DNA of 64,000 bases from Chondrilla cf. caribensis (GCA_964020155.1 OZ026554.1:4505327-4569326); one strand, 5' to 3'; shown: positions 1 to 23,261, counted from the first letter of the stretch. Made by a program: numbers and translations. Notes: generated by a model from the letters alone, not told the origin.

Positions 1-52
1 TGTACATGTGTGTGTACATGTACGTACATGTGTACATGCATTGTTGCTGTAG

Positions 53-5362
<5,310 letters not shown>

Positions 5363-5981
5363 CATGCTCCGTCTCCCTTCTCTGATGAGCTGGGAAAGAG
5401 TCAACAATAATTTTTCAGAGACAAATTGCTCAAATGTGTAAATACCATTCCATGTTTGCTGCTGTTTGTTGTTATTTGATTTGCATTTTAGTGTAATAAA
5501 TTTTGACCTTTTGTATTAGAAATTACGTTATGTATAATATTATCTACATATCAATATTTAAAATTCAATGATGGACATAATTAAACCTACATTATTTTAT
5601 AACTTTGTGTTATATATGGTATATACACACAATATTATCTAGATTAATTATGCATGCATCCTGTTGTATAGCTATAATACATGTACATACTGTATATATG
5701 GATAATAATATTACAGTAGTAGTATTACTGTAGATTGCATATGTACTGTGTCTTTACATACAGTGGCCTATAATAATTAAATACTAATGTAGCGCCATAA
5801 TTAATTATACTTGTACACAATTTATGGATGATATTCACCGTGATGACAAGAATTTGATATGACTGCACAGTACACATCCACCTGTACATCTCGTTACGTA
5901 CAGATGCTGTATTGGGCTTGAAATTAAATAACAGATGACTTGCACACATGAGCTGTGAGAATTCCGGCAACGTGAGACCAT
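5363..5981. other. Convergent intergenic region, ANKRD27 3'UTR / RMDN1 3'UTR
   Basis: 619 bp between two facing stop codons. AATAAA on the + strand at 5495-5500 serves ANKRD27. The rest is AT-rich and I see no coding exon or clear minus-strand poly(A) hexamer. The two 3'UTRs may overlap. Confidence 0.6.
5495..5500 (+). terminator. Poly(A) signal of ANKRD27
   Basis: AATAAA 133 bp after the ANKRD27 stop codon, in an AT-rich stretch. Confidence 0.6.
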
Positions 5982-6210
5982 TCAGAGCTTCTTGAGTAAG
6001 GTCTGCGCTTCATCCTTTGCCTGTACACGTGTAGTAACAACAGTGAGGAATTAGTAGGCAAACATTGGGAGACACACATTGATGATTGGATCAACAGGCA
6101 GTACATACTACCACACTTATGTGAAAGCCTGCACACACATGCACGTACGCACACACTACAGTAACACAAAACACACACACACTAACACAAAACACACACA
6201 CACACACACA

Positions 6211-6241
<31 letters not shown>

Positions 6242-7214
6242 CTTTATATCTTCGACATCCCCGACACATGGGCCATCGAAAGCCACAGTCTTCTCCAGCC
6301 ATTCTCTTGCCTTCTCCTTCTCCCCCAACCTCAGGTAGGTCTTTCCGAGGAACAACCAGTTCGTGCTATAGAAGCCAGGTTCCACTACAAGTGAACCAGA
6401 TGAACAGTACAGACAGACACACAGGGAAAAATGCCATTACATTTCTTACGGTTGTGTATCCTGCCATCTCCACTGTACAGGCGATGGTGTGTGACACAGT
6501 GTACAGATACAGGTACGTACGTATGTGACAGACTGTACAGGCGATGGTATGTGACAGAGTGTACAATACAGGCATGCGTACACTGTAAAGATGATGGTGT
6601 TTGTGATATACTGTACAGACAAGTGTGTGTGTATACTGTACAGAAAACAATATGTGTACATTTTGTATACATGCAAATAATAGTACAGTGGAACCTTTCT
6701 ATTATGGACACTTGGGGACTTTGATTTTAGTCCTTATTACAGAGGTGTCCTCAATTCAGAGGTTATTTAATACACTTACAGTACTACACTGAGACACAGA
6801 ATGGTGTCCTTACTACAGAGGTTTCTGCTATTCAGAGGTTAGTAATAGAGAGGTTACACTGTGTCTGTATGAGAAATGCACATATGAAGATGTTGCTAAG
6901 GCTGTATGTGTGCATGTACATACATACATAGGTGTGTAGTCGACAGTGTTTGTACTACACAGGTAGCTGTACGGACAACACTCACATTCTTCAGCTTTCA
7001 GGAAGTGCTGGAGTGCTTCTCTGTACGAGGATGTCGGGGGTGTAGCAAAGAGGGCGGAGGCAACCTGACGCATGTACCATGGTAACTCACTGATCGTGAA
7101 ACACCTAAGAACAACATGGCAGTGCAGCACTAGCATACGTGTACACACGAACACACACACACAGAGAGACATACAAACACAAATACACACAGACAACACA
7201 CACACACACACACA

Positions 7215-7286
<72 letters not shown>

Positions 7287-7293
7287 CACACAA

Positions 7294-7362
<69 letters not shown>

Positions 7363-7393
7363 CACACAAATACACACACACACACACATGCTT

Positions 7394-7470
<77 letters not shown>

Positions 7471-9919
7471 CTTGTACACACCACTGTCCAAGTAGATGAC
7501 GACAGGTTGCGTTCTTTGGATTTAGTTCGATTGCTTTCTGTAAATATAGAACACATAACAAGAACCACAAAAATAAAATCCACAAAATATGCACAGGAGC
7601 CCAAGGTATGCTACTAGGACCAAGCCTAGCCGATGTTATACACAGGTGGCTGGCTATTGAGGGTACCATTGGGCTCAAGGGAGAGTGGATGCAGTATATA
7701 GTACAGCGACTTGGAGGTTGTACAGTACACAGTGACTGTTGTAGACAGGTTGTACAGTACACAGTGACTGTCGTAGACATGTTGTACAGTACACAGTGAC
7801 TGTTGTAGACAAGTTGTACAGTACACAGTGACTGTTGTAGACAAGTTGTACAGTACACAGTGACTGTTATAGACAAATCATACAGAACATGTGTTGGCAT
7901 ACTCACTACGAAGTGATCCCTCATGATGTAAGCCTTTTTGATCTTCTCCTTATTGCCCTCAAAATCCCCGACAAACCCTACAATGATGCCTGCCCACTGG
8001 GATCACCAGACAGCAGAGCAGGAGTGCAGAGAATGAGACTGTTACGAATGAGGTCCACACGCTCACACATAATTATATTAAGTATGCACAAAATACACAC
8101 AATTTGAATATACCGTATAGCGGGAAACTTTGGCGAGCATTAAATTTGGCGAATCAGTCCCCGGAACGAATTGGCGAGTTTTAATTTGGCAGCACGACAA
8201 ATTCCAGGATCGTCAGATTACGGCAGAGTAAAATATGGCGGATTTTAAATTTGGCGATTTTCCATAAAATCGCCAATTCGCCAAATTAAAAACCTCGCCA
8301 AAGTTTCCCGCTATACAGTAATCAAATCGTGATTCAGAACATCCTTGAACAAAACACTCTTTGATATCATAATCGAATTCGACTTAAAATGTACAAACTC
8401 AACCCAAGTTGGATATGTGCTGAGAATATCACCCAAATCCACCCACCTCTAGGCTACAGGTGCATTTACATCCCAGACATTGGCTTTGATGTAGGTTACA
8501 TATTATACACATCAATATACCATTCATTGTGTACTAAAGCACACGAAACTATATATACACTATGAACTATGTATAGTATAATACCATGCACATTACTACC
8601 CCAATATATGTATGCTACACTAACGACTAATACTATAAACTACATATGTACACACTTTGAGCAGTATACACCACAACTATATACAGTGGAACCTCTCTAT
8701 TATGGACACTTTGGGACCTTGATTTTAGTCCTTATTACAGGTGTCCTTGATTAATATGTCATTTAATACACTACAGTACTACACTGGGACACAGAATGGG
8801 GTCCTTATTACAGAGGTTTCTGCTATTCAGAGGTCTTTAATAGAGAGGTTCCACTGTACAACTAAACACTTGTGGGCATGTGATGTAGATATGAAATGGA
8901 GGAGTGGAAATAACAAGTAGTGGTGTCGGCAAGATGCACGTACGTACTTCCTGAGTTGCGAAATTGTCACCATCCAATGTCAGAGCCTTTTCTATATGCT
9001 CCAGTGCCTTGTAGGCCAGTAGCTTCCTGTCCTCCTTGGCAGTGCTGGGCAGGTTGGCTACTTTGTAACAAGCTCGCCCCAGTCTCCACTGAATCTCAAC
9101 TTCTTCCTCCGTGTTGTGCTGTTTTAGAAGTTCCAACAGTTCTGTCATTTTGTCTTTTTCAAATAATTCATCCGCTTCAGAAATAATCCTCTTGATCTTC
9201 ACAAAGTGGTCATTTTGTTGGGTGTTTTCTGTGTCCTTCAACTTTTGAACTCCAATTGGCAGACCTAATAGGCTCAGTAGTGCGGTCTTCTTCCAAAATA
9301 TCTATTGGAAGGAAATACAGAACACCACCGTTGCTAGACTGTAACCCACTAGCACAGAACAGCATCGTTACTAGTGGAACCTACTAGCACAGAACACTAC
9401 CATTACCATACTGAAGCCCACTAGCACAGAACACCATCGTTGCTAGTGGAACCAATAGCACAGAACACCATCATTGCTAGACTGGAGACGACTAGAGTCT
9501 GGCTTGTTTAGTTCAAACGTCTGGAGAAGCCAAATGATGTGCCTGTCCCAGCATAGACCCTAGATACCAGCAACCTCTTTTGTGAATAGAATGTAGTTCA
9601 GATCTTTGTATTGCTCCTCTATTTGTTATTTTTGCCTAAAATTTGTCATAAGTTGAAAATACTCGATGTACTCATAGAATTAGCTTATCCAGGTTCTACT
9701 GTAGCTAGGCTACTACAGGACCTTCAAAGCTAAGATCTATGAATCAGTTATTCATCTCTGATTTGTCTCTGTTAACCACGTTTAGGGAACGAGCACATGG
9801 AATAAGCGACTCACTCTTGATCTTGCTACTGTCAGTAAAGTCTTCTGAGACGTCCCATTAGCTAGCATAGACCGGACACACACAAACAACCGCCCAAACC
9901 TTCTCCATAAAGTAAACAT
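5982..9919 (-). CDS. RMDN1: RMDN1-like regulator of microtubule dynamics protein (mitochondrial TPR protein)
   Basis: Minus-strand exons, 5' to 3': 9919-9815, 9301-8948, 7996-7907, 7537-7482, 7104-6986, 6384-6242, 6020-5982. Total 906 nt, 301 residues; human RMDN1 is 314. The conserved family core is unmistakable: KAIELNPKNAT, then W-C-F-T-I-S-ELPWYMRQVA, LFATPPTSSYREAL, and F-Y-S-T-N-W-L-FLGKTYL, which pair with the human TPR-like helices one to one. The N-terminus from the chosen ATG (MFTLWRRFGRLF) is basic and amphipathic, like a mitochondrial presequence, and is followed by a short hydrophobic stretch (ALLSLLGLPIG). In-frame ATGs further upstream (near 9999) would add up to 27 residues. 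Introns carry a pogo-like MITE (8682), the TTTGGCGA MITE (8111), minisatellites and a very long CA tract. The family associates with mitochondria and microtubules; the molecular activity is not well defined. Confidence 0.9.
6166..6241. repeat. (CA)n microsatellite; on the RMDN1 strand it starts at the 5' splice site
   Basis: Read on the minus strand, exon 6384-6242 ends AAG and the intron begins GTGTGTGTGTG. Confidence 0.92.
6684..6862. mobile_element. Pogo/Tigger-like MITE 1
   Basis: Starts TACAGTGGAACCTTTCTATTA and ends TAATAGAGAGGTTACACTGT, an inverted pair with a TA target word. Same family as 8682-8858 and 15719-15880 (shared TGGACAC, GATTTTAGTCCTTATTACAG). Lies in RMDN1 intron 4. Confidence 0.75.
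7141..7478. repeat. (CA)n tract, about 340 bp
   Basis: Fills most of the RMDN1 intron between exons 7537-7482 and 7104-6986; the minus-strand donor at 7481 reads GTGTGT. Confidence 0.95.
7714..7876. repeat. 32-bp minisatellite (5 units)
   Basis: GTTGTACAGTACACAGTGACT plus GTTGTAGACA repeated in RMDN1 intron 3. Confidence 0.85.
8111..8320. mobile_element. MITE with TTTGGCGA repeats
   Basis: Termini TACCGTATAGCGGGAAACTT and, reversed, TACTGTATAGCGGGAAACTT are nearly perfect inverted repeats flanked by TA. Inside, AATTTGGCGA words point both ways, so the whole element can fold on itself. Lies in RMDN1 intron 2. Confidence 0.8.
8682..8858. mobile_element. Pogo/Tigger-like MITE 2
   Basis: TACAGTGGAACCTCTCTATT at the left, its complement (AATAGAGAGGTTCCACTGTA) at the right, TA on both sides. 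In RMDN1 intron 2. Confidence 0.8.
9320..9485. repeat. Minisatellite, about 35-bp units
   Basis: ACTAGCACAGAACACCATCG and TTGCTAGTGGAACC alternate four to five times in RMDN1 intron 1. Confidence 0.75.
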
Positions 9920-9989
9920 AGTATGCCTGCTGGGGCCTGTAGTGGTGACATCACTGGGAAAGTCCCTCATTATCATCAGCTTGTTCGTA
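9920..9989. promoter_or_regulatory. Putative bidirectional promoter / overlapping 5'UTRs, RMDN1 and MRH-type gene
   Basis: Only 70 bp separate the chosen RMDN1 ATG (9919-9917, minus) from the ATG of the plus-strand gene (9990). The palindromic CRE/ATF-like word TGACATCA lies at 9946-9953. Alternative in-frame RMDN1 ATGs near 9999 would make the two coding regions overlap head to head. Confidence 0.5.
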
Positions 9990-12071
9990 ATGGCCATCAT
10001 AACAAGGTGCTGTCAGTTTATTTGTACATTTTTCTTCTTCATTCACTTGTCGAGTGTCAAGGGATTTCAGACGTGTACTTCGTCAGTCAAAGACTCCTGT
10101 GTCTACACTTGTGGCTCCAAAAATTACCTGTTGAAGTCTGTACCTTCACTCTCAGACGTTCAAAGGTCAGCTCATGTATAACCATGACTAATCAAACACT
10201 CGAATATGCTCGATATTACTTTGAACTTTCTGTTCAATCGACTAGTCGTACCATATTAATGTAAAAGCTATCGAAACCCTCCCTCTTCCGCCTTGTTTGA
10301 CACTACTCCTGTGGAGTGTTGGAACTGGGGAACTTGGAATTGATATAGTCTTGAGCATTCTTCACTGATATGCAAATTTACGTCAGTATTGTCTCCTTAG
10401 ATAGGTCATTCAATATTTGAAACCCCTTGCCAGTAGCTCACAATCAAAGCTACCCATCCCAAGCTCCCCTGTCAAGTATTACTACTGGGAGCCTTAATAG
10501 TAGCCCGTGGGCCAGTGGCCTCTCCAGTATAATAATGATACCATACCATTCCAAGTTACCAAGGCTGTTCTGCCCTAGGTTCAGTCTCTTTATATCTTTG
10601 TTGTTGTTGTTACGGTTGTTGTTGTTGTTATTGATGTTGTCGTTGTTGTTGTAGTGTTTGTTATTTACCTGGTTTGTACCACTTGGTACTTGCATTTCAG
10701 ATGTCAAGAGGGGAACAGTACTTTGGTTTTCAGTGTTTGTGAACCTGTTGAGTGTGGTGGCCACTCGGATGTCATGGTGAGACAGTGATGGCCAGTGTGT
10801 GCTTGTTATATGCCTGTCAGCAATATGTCTACTCATCAATTCATTCATTCAGGTGTGCTTTGAAGATACAGTGCCCCTAATCAATCGCAGCAGTCTAAGA
10901 GTGTCCATAGACAGTACTCTGAATCTTTCACTCATGTACTTTCAGTCGGACACCTCTTATAAGGGCTTGTAAGTGGACTGTATGTACATTTGTATGTGAG
11001 GATGGGTGTACCTGGCCCAGGTTATAGTTTAGATGTCATCTTTGCTTCCAAGGAGCACCATCACTGATGTCCACCTGGCTTTTCTGCTATTTTACGGTAT
11101 TACAATGAATTAGATTTTGTGCTTGAGGTCATATCTTGACAATGATCATAGTAGCCATTTCACCTTCTCTGCTTCCAGGCGTGCATCGATCATACTAGCT
11201 CTTCACAAATCTGGATTGCCAAGATGTCCCTTGGGAACAAAGGACACCTTTGTAAGTTGTTAGCCTACTGATGGGTCCTGTGTTGGATTTCCCCACAGTG
11301 TCCATGTACACATAGGATTGTTGCCTGTGTCCTGTTACTGTACATTTTGAGATTCTTGCATCTGTGATGCTCTTCACTCCTACATGGAACATGGATCCTT
11401 AAACTTTGTATGCATCTCCCATGTTAGTATGTTTGTACTTATGTATTTGCATGGGAATACAAAATGCATAGCGCACAGAGATACTACTGAGGCTACAGCA
11501 TAGACAATGGTTTGTATTTCAGCCTCTGTGCCATGTGTGCACCCAGACAGTTACACTACCCCAAGGTTATGCGTGTATAGATCAAGTTGCCCAAGTACTA
11601 CCTAAGGGCCATGTGTATGTTGATCACATGACAATCACATGACAATCACACTACTTTAAAGCCGTGTGTGTGTGTGTGTGTGTACAGGTCACATGACAAT
11701 CACACTTTTAAAGCCATGTGTGTACAGGTCACATGACGATCACACTACTTTGAAGCCATGTGTTTACAGGTCACATGGCAATCTCTTAGGACAGTAGGTG
11801 TAGATGTTCCACTGTATTTCATACACATGTATTTGTCCTTTTTCATTAGGACATATTCATACAAGTAGAGAATGTACCTACTACTTCCAATACAACAGAG
11901 GTTCCATCAGTGACTACACCTGCTCCTCATGGTCAAGGTGGGGTCGTTGCTTGTAGCACACTATGCTTCATTGCACTCAGTGGTGTTGCAGGTGTAGTAG
12001 GGATATCTCTTCTCATTGCCTTTGTTGTGGTTGCTGTTCGTAAGCGAAATCGTTCGTACACTTCAATTTAA
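9990..12071 (+). CDS. Type I membrane protein with probable MRH (M6P-receptor-like) ectodomain
   Basis: Exons 9990-10165, 10701-10776, 10853-10968, 11179-11251, 11850-12071; 663 nt, 220 residues, all phases consistent. Residues 1 to about 25 form a signal peptide (ends FFFFIHLSSVKG). The ectodomain has paired cysteines and the word order of MRH/ATG27-like domains: VYTCG, then LLKSVPSL, NSTLVFSVCEPVEC, VMVCFED, MYFQSDTSYKGLRASIIL, and C-P-L-G-T-K-DTF. A Thr/Pro-rich stem (TTSNTTEVPSVTTPAP) leads to one transmembrane helix and a ten-residue cytoplasmic tail RKRNRSYTSI ending in a class I PDZ-type motif (T-S-I). N-glycosylation sequons NST, NRS and NLS are visible. MRH proteins bind mannose glycans or act in lysosomal sorting; binding here is inference. 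I do not recognise an exact vertebrate orthologue. The tail is too short for known lysosomal sorting signals. Confidence 0.72.
11615..11785. repeat. Minisatellite (4 units) in the MRH-type gene
   Basis: GCCATGTGTGTACAGGTCAC and ATGACAATCACACTAC words repeat in intron 4. Confidence 0.75.
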
Positions 12072-12334
12072 GCTACATATGGAAATGGGCTACTACAATA
12101 GGTACCCAACTGACACGTTTTATGTAAGTATGCTATTCTTGTATATTTATTCTTATATATTATTACATGATTTATTCATCAATCACTGGTTTTATACATT
12201 GTATTATTTTATCTCAATCATTTGGTTTGCAATACTGTATATTATCATTGCTGGTTTCCGCTTTCATTTTTTTCATGATTTGGCTACATTGATGAAATTG
12301 CGAGCTGGAATGGGACTTGAGAGTTGTTGTTAAA
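12072..12334 (+). other. Short intergenic gap: MRH-gene 3'UTR plus GAR1 promoter
   Basis: 263 bp must hold both the terminator of the upstream gene and the GAR1 promoter. It is AT-rich with no AATAAA. The GAR1 start codon sits in AAAATGGCG, which matches the YY1-type element often found over the start of ribosome-related genes. Confidence 0.5.
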
Positions 12335-14044
12335 ATGGCGTACCGAGGTCGAGGTCGTGGTCGCGGTACACCTCGCGGAAGAGGTAGAGGCGGAGGTAGG
12401 AACTTCGTTCCTTATGATACTGGTCCTCCAGAAACTGTCGTTGGTGAGTTATGCGTAAAGTGCAGTTCGACCTGCTCACAAACTGACGAGTGTGACACGT
12501 GGTCGTGACCCACCGGGCACGTGGTCTTTCCGCAGTTTCGATCATCACCCACGTGTACACCGTGCTATGTTGATCACTGATGCTTTGTGTACTGCACATG
12601 CACGTGCAAATTAGGTATCCTCGTTTCGTGGATGGAGTATATGTGTACATGCAAATCCCCTCTGATTTTTTCTTATGCAAATGCTGAGTTGTGTGGTTGA
12701 TACAACATACATAATACAATACAACTTGCTTAGTGAGCACCTGGGTTAGTTATTCCTCCTGGTTAGTGAGTACACCTCACTCAGTCTCTAGCTCATGTAC
12801 ACTATGTCAACCAGTACTGATAGCAAGTACATCTGATAAGAAGTACATTTTTGTTGTGCCCTTCAAGGTACTAACTAAGCAGGTTTGACTGTATATAGAC
12901 GTGTATGTTTATCTAGTAATGTTGTCATAATTGTTTTCCTATAGAACTTGGCCAGTATCTGCATAGTTGTGAAGGAGACCTGGTCTGCAAATGTACAAAT
13001 GAGAAAATACCCTACTTCAATGCACCAGTATATCTCGAGAACAAATCACAAATTGGGAAAGTGGACGACATATTTGGTCCCATTAACGACTTTGTATCCT
13101 TGCCCTGGTGTATGTAACATATTCCTGTGTATGGATGAACCATCAGTTACATGAGTATAAAGCTATCTATGGATAAACGATGCTTTAACTATCCTTAACA
13201 AGTAATTGTTCAGTATTTTTCTGTCAAATTACCTTCAGAGATGCAGGCTTCATCATTCAAAACAGACCAAAAAGTATGTATACTGATACATGTACATGTG
13301 TAGTATTCAGTTGATCAGTTATATGGATTTTAAAAATATTGTGTTCATTTCTAACTAGTTTTTCATTGATCCTGCCAAACTTCTGCCCCTTCAACGCTTT
13401 CTTCCTCAGCCAAAAGGTAAGCCAGAGTGCTACAGAACCGAGCGTTGGTTGACCAGGAAGCCTTGATGCTGTGCCACTTTACCACTACCGTGACTATTAT
13501 GGCATGGGATCAAGGCAGGCTCCATATTCAATGTGAAGCAAGGCATAAAATTTCTGCTATAAATTCGGGGGGAAGGGGGGGGGGCAAAGGTACAGCTTGT
13601 CCTCTTGGTTCTGACACTTATGTACTGTACATACTTTTGGCATCATATCAAAACTGTATTCCCCAACGTCTAAGGCAGTTGTAGCATTGCAGACAATAAC
13701 AGTCATCCCCAGTACAACCATAATAGTGATCAAAGGAAAATAAAGATTTAGTATTATATGAATAGAGGGCATTGTTATGAGATATACGTGTGTTATGCCT
13801 TTCTTTTACTTAGGTGCCCGAGGTGGTGGGCGTGGCGGTGGACGTGGTGGCGGACGAGGAGGTTTCAGAGGTCGTGGTGGTGGACGTGGTGGGTATGGTG
13901 GGCGTGGCGGTGGACGTGGAGGATTTGGTGGACGTGGCAGAGGTATTGTAAACTGTTGAATGATGACCTCATCTCTGTATCAACTCCACGTCTTCTCATA
14001 TTCCAGGTCGTGGTTCTCGAGGGGGCTTTGGGGGAAGATATTAA
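12335..14044 (+). CDS. GAR1: GAR1, H/ACA snoRNP subunit 1
   Basis: Exons 12335-12443, 12945-13093, 13214-13273, 13359-13416, 13814-13942, 14007-14044; 543 nt, 180 residues. GAR1 joins dyskerin, NOP10 and NHP2 in the H/ACA particle that pseudouridylates rRNA and snRNA, in nucleoli and Cajal bodies. The central beta-barrel is very well conserved: [45 protein letters not shown], and [14 protein letters not shown]. It is flanked by an N-terminal RGRGRG tract (residues 3-22) and a C-terminal GAR domain of RGGGRGG units (residues about 126-178). Exon borders fall between the folded core and the GAR tail, so the tail has its own exons. Intron 1 carries a MITE (12713-12891). No intronic snoRNA was found. 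Confidence 0.96.
12713..12891. mobile_element. MITE, 'GCTTAGT' family, in GAR1 intron 1
   Basis: Imperfect inverted termini: the left end reads TACAACTTGCTTAGTGAGCACC and the right end, reversed, TACAGTCAAACCTGCTTAGTTAGTACC (only the shared GCTTAGT core is strong), with TA at both edges. The inside has a CTGGTTAGTGAGTACACC block and a CCAGTACTGATAGCAAGTAC block that recur at 16.5 kb. Confidence 0.6.
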
Positions 14045-14371
14045 CACTTCACTGTTAATTGTCTAGTTGTTTTATTGAGTTTTTCTTGATACCTGTTCCA
14101 TTCTATTATGGCCTAAAGTGTCAATTACGTACATTTTAACTTGCTTAGTAATTCCCCTGGTTAGTACACACGTACCTTTTTCAATACATACATACTGTCA
14201 CTTCATTCAGTTGTAACAATTACCGGTAATATGCTTCTTGTACTTGCATGAGCTACACTTGATACGTCATCCAATAATGACGCAATAGTTCGAATATGGC
14301 TACTGCTTGTTTGTACTTACACGTACATTTATGAAGGTTGCCTTAAACCTCAGATACTCCTTTTAACAATC
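14045..14371 (+). promoter_or_regulatory. GAR1 3'UTR / SLC38A7 promoter region with CGTCAT-CCAATA-ATGACG element
   Basis: The stretch holds a partial copy of the GCTTAGT MITE (about 14134-14195) and a 12-bp palindrome ATTACCGGTAAT at 14219-14230. At 14265-14282, 90-107 bp before the SLC38A7 start, two CRE/ATF half sites in inverted orientation flank a CCAAT box (CGTCAT-CCAATA-ATGACG). The right arm also reads TGACGCAAT, close to ATF4-C/EBP amino-acid response elements. Function is inferred. Confidence 0.45.
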
Positions 14372-20577
<6,206 letters not shown>

Positions 20578-21682
20578 AACATACTGTACATAGTGTGTGG
20601 ACACAAAGCCCTAATGTGACATATAATATAATAATTATTTATGAATCAATCTGATCTATAGTAATTATTTTAATCATAGCATCACTTTAAGGTACTGCAC
20701 GAATTATTTAATACAGAACTATTATGGGACCCTATGTGTACTGTACAGTACGTGTACTGTACAGCACGTGTACAGATTTTGTAGCACTGGAATTCCGGAC
20801 GTTTCGGACTTAATAACTTGAAAATGTTTTATACGCACACTGAGGTCTTCATCCCATTATCTTAACTTAATTATCGTACGTGTATTATATGTAGATACAC
20901 ACATACATAGGGCAAGAAGTGGGGAGACTACTGGTGACAGTGTACTCTGTATTTAAAGTGTTTTTAATTTGTCATCATTGCACATTATGGTTTGAATCTG
21001 TTGGTGGTAACCCAACCAATGTTCATTGCTAACATACATAGGATCTGCGCAGTGTGCTGTGATGATTTTAATCGCGTCATTATCACAAATAATTGGAAAT
21101 GACTGCAAAGGATTAAATTAGTTTTATTCCTCGAATTACATATCAGGCCGATCACAGTGACTTCTATTTGGTAGATGCTCACAATAATCATGATGGAATT
21201 TGGAGTATTGATGATTTTAGCAGCTGTTTGTCGCACGCTTTCCATCAATTTCAATTCAAAATAAATCCAGATATATGATTAGGGTACAGATGGATCTAGA
21301 GATAGCCTTCATGATACCCATTGAAATGTACAATTTGATTGGACCACATTATAAATAAAGAAATAAATCAATGATGATCGATTATGATGACCTAATATCC
21401 ATCACATTGCACTGGTTCCGCTTATTCTACTCGCGCGCCGATGAAGCTAATTTGCTTCCGGTTTTGTGCACGTGAAACTCGTACGTATTCTGAACTGAAC
21501 GTGTTTATAATACGCTACAGTTAGTGTATAGTTGCCAACTCTTTAGGCTGAGCGAGGGAGAGGACGCGAAACACTTTAACCGCTTGTGTGGTCTGTATCA
21601 CACCTTGTACTATTTGGCGATTCGTTTTTAACCTCAAAAATAAAGATCCTCGAACTTTGTGGACGTTTCCCCCACCGGAATA
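20578..21682 (+). other. Intergenic region SLC38A7 to DOK; DOK promoter at its end
   Basis: No exon seen. AATAAA words around 21347-21365 are far (about 0.8 kb) from the SLC38A7 stop but are the first on this strand. The last 250 bp are less AT-rich and carry an E-box CACGTG (21469-21474) and an ETS-like CTTCCGG (about 21455-21461), as expected of a promoter for the gene starting at 21683. Confidence 0.45.
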
Positions 21683-23221
21683 ATGGCTGAACAATTAAAG
21701 ATTCTGAAAAGAAGCTATCTCACTATCGCCAAAGGACCCCTCAAAGACAGCATGTTGGTGAGTAAACACACAATATGGCGCCGCTAAAGCGATAGGATAT
21801 AGAGTGTTTCCTTCTTTTGTTTCTACTCTTGGCGGTCATAACATAGCTATAGGAGGCGGGAAGTTCTACAACGAGATCCTAACTAGTGCGAGTTCCTGTA
21901 CACCACCAAGTAGGAACTTGCGTTGGAGAGCAGTATTAACTTTTGAAGGATTTTTTAGTAAAGCCAGACTTCACACACGCACTCCAATCTTGTGTAACAA
22001 AATGGTAAAGTGCTCGACTAACGCCTTTGGCAGGTAGCCACATAGACTAGTAGCAACAATAGTTCATTTTGCTGGGTTGGTGTCCACTGCGGCTGGGCCA
22101 CGGGGTTACCTGGTGTTACACAAGACCTGTGCGCCCTCATGGATTGATATACACGGTCCCAGCGAGCTCCGAATGTCCTGGAGCGAGGGAGCAGTGCAAC
22201 ACGCGTAGACCGCACACTATTCGAAGTGGAGACGAGTTTACACACACCCCACGAGTCGTTGGTGCAGTTGTCTTTCGTAGACTTTACAAAAAAGCGTGAA
22301 ACAAAAAAAGTGAAAGTGAATCAAAGTAAAATAGGGAATCCAGACGATACTTCCGTGTATCAGTGACAGCATAGACTGGTACAATCGTGTATATTCCAAC
22401 ACCACAGATACGGTTTATAGTGTACCACGAGTTATTACTACATCTGAAGAGTTCCTCTCGGTGTCGTCTATATACTTGTTCTGTCCATTCCTCTTTGTGT
22501 TTGTGTGTTTAGTGTACTTCTCCATTGGTATCAGTCCAAGGTATGTGTACCCTAGCACAATGTATGTGATGAATACGTACAAGTCTGTGCGTGTGGGTAT
22601 GTGTCGATGTAAGCACACGCGTGTGTTTGCACTGTATGTACAGTTCAACTTGCTCAGCAACTCTCTTGAAGCGCGCACCAAAACTGTATTTACTACCTGT
22701 ACTGTACTGAGTTAGAGACTGAGTGATGTGTATACACCTATTAACCAGGAGTACAAGTATGCTGGGTGCTTACTAAGCAAGTTGTATTGCACTTGTGTAT
22801 GTATGTCTGTGTGCAAGACACTGACTGGTATGGCTTGTGTACAATCCTTAGTGGATGTTTACTAGGCATGCACTACCGCACTAGCTTGCTTGTTGTCCCT
22901 CGTTGTGGCTGTAAAGTTGGCCTTGGTGTGTGTCTTTGCGTGCTCAAGTGAGCATTCGATCCCTTTCAAACGTTTGAAAAGTCATGAATGACGTCATTGA
23001 GGTAGTTGTAGACTTCCATTCTCAAGTATTTTGTTGTTCTTGTTGATGTTCAACTTACAGAGGGAGAGGTGTCAGATTAGCCAAGTGATGTGTCCAACAC
23101 TACATATTGTACATGGCCCTACACTCCCAGACTGTTTGTGTATGGTGTCCCCCCACCTGGGTCAACAGCTGTTATACAACATTTACAATGAATGTGTACA
23201 TTTGTGGTTGGTGTTGTTAGT

Positions 23222-23259
<38 letters not shown>

Positions 23260-23261
23260 TG

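Noticed and set aside
10420..10580. Candidate extra exon in the MRH-type gene after CCTTGCCAG
   Set aside because: The phase carried from exon 1 meets an in-frame TAA; joining exon 1 directly to 10701 keeps frame and the domain order.
11530..11565. Candidate short exon (TTTCAG then CCTCTGTGCC) in the same gene
   Set aside because: Including it shifts the last exon out of the transmembrane frame; skipping it gives a continuous reading.
13943..14006. ATGATGA in GAR1 intron 5 as box C of a snoRNA
   Set aside because: The intron is only 64 nt and has no CTGA box D or closing stem.
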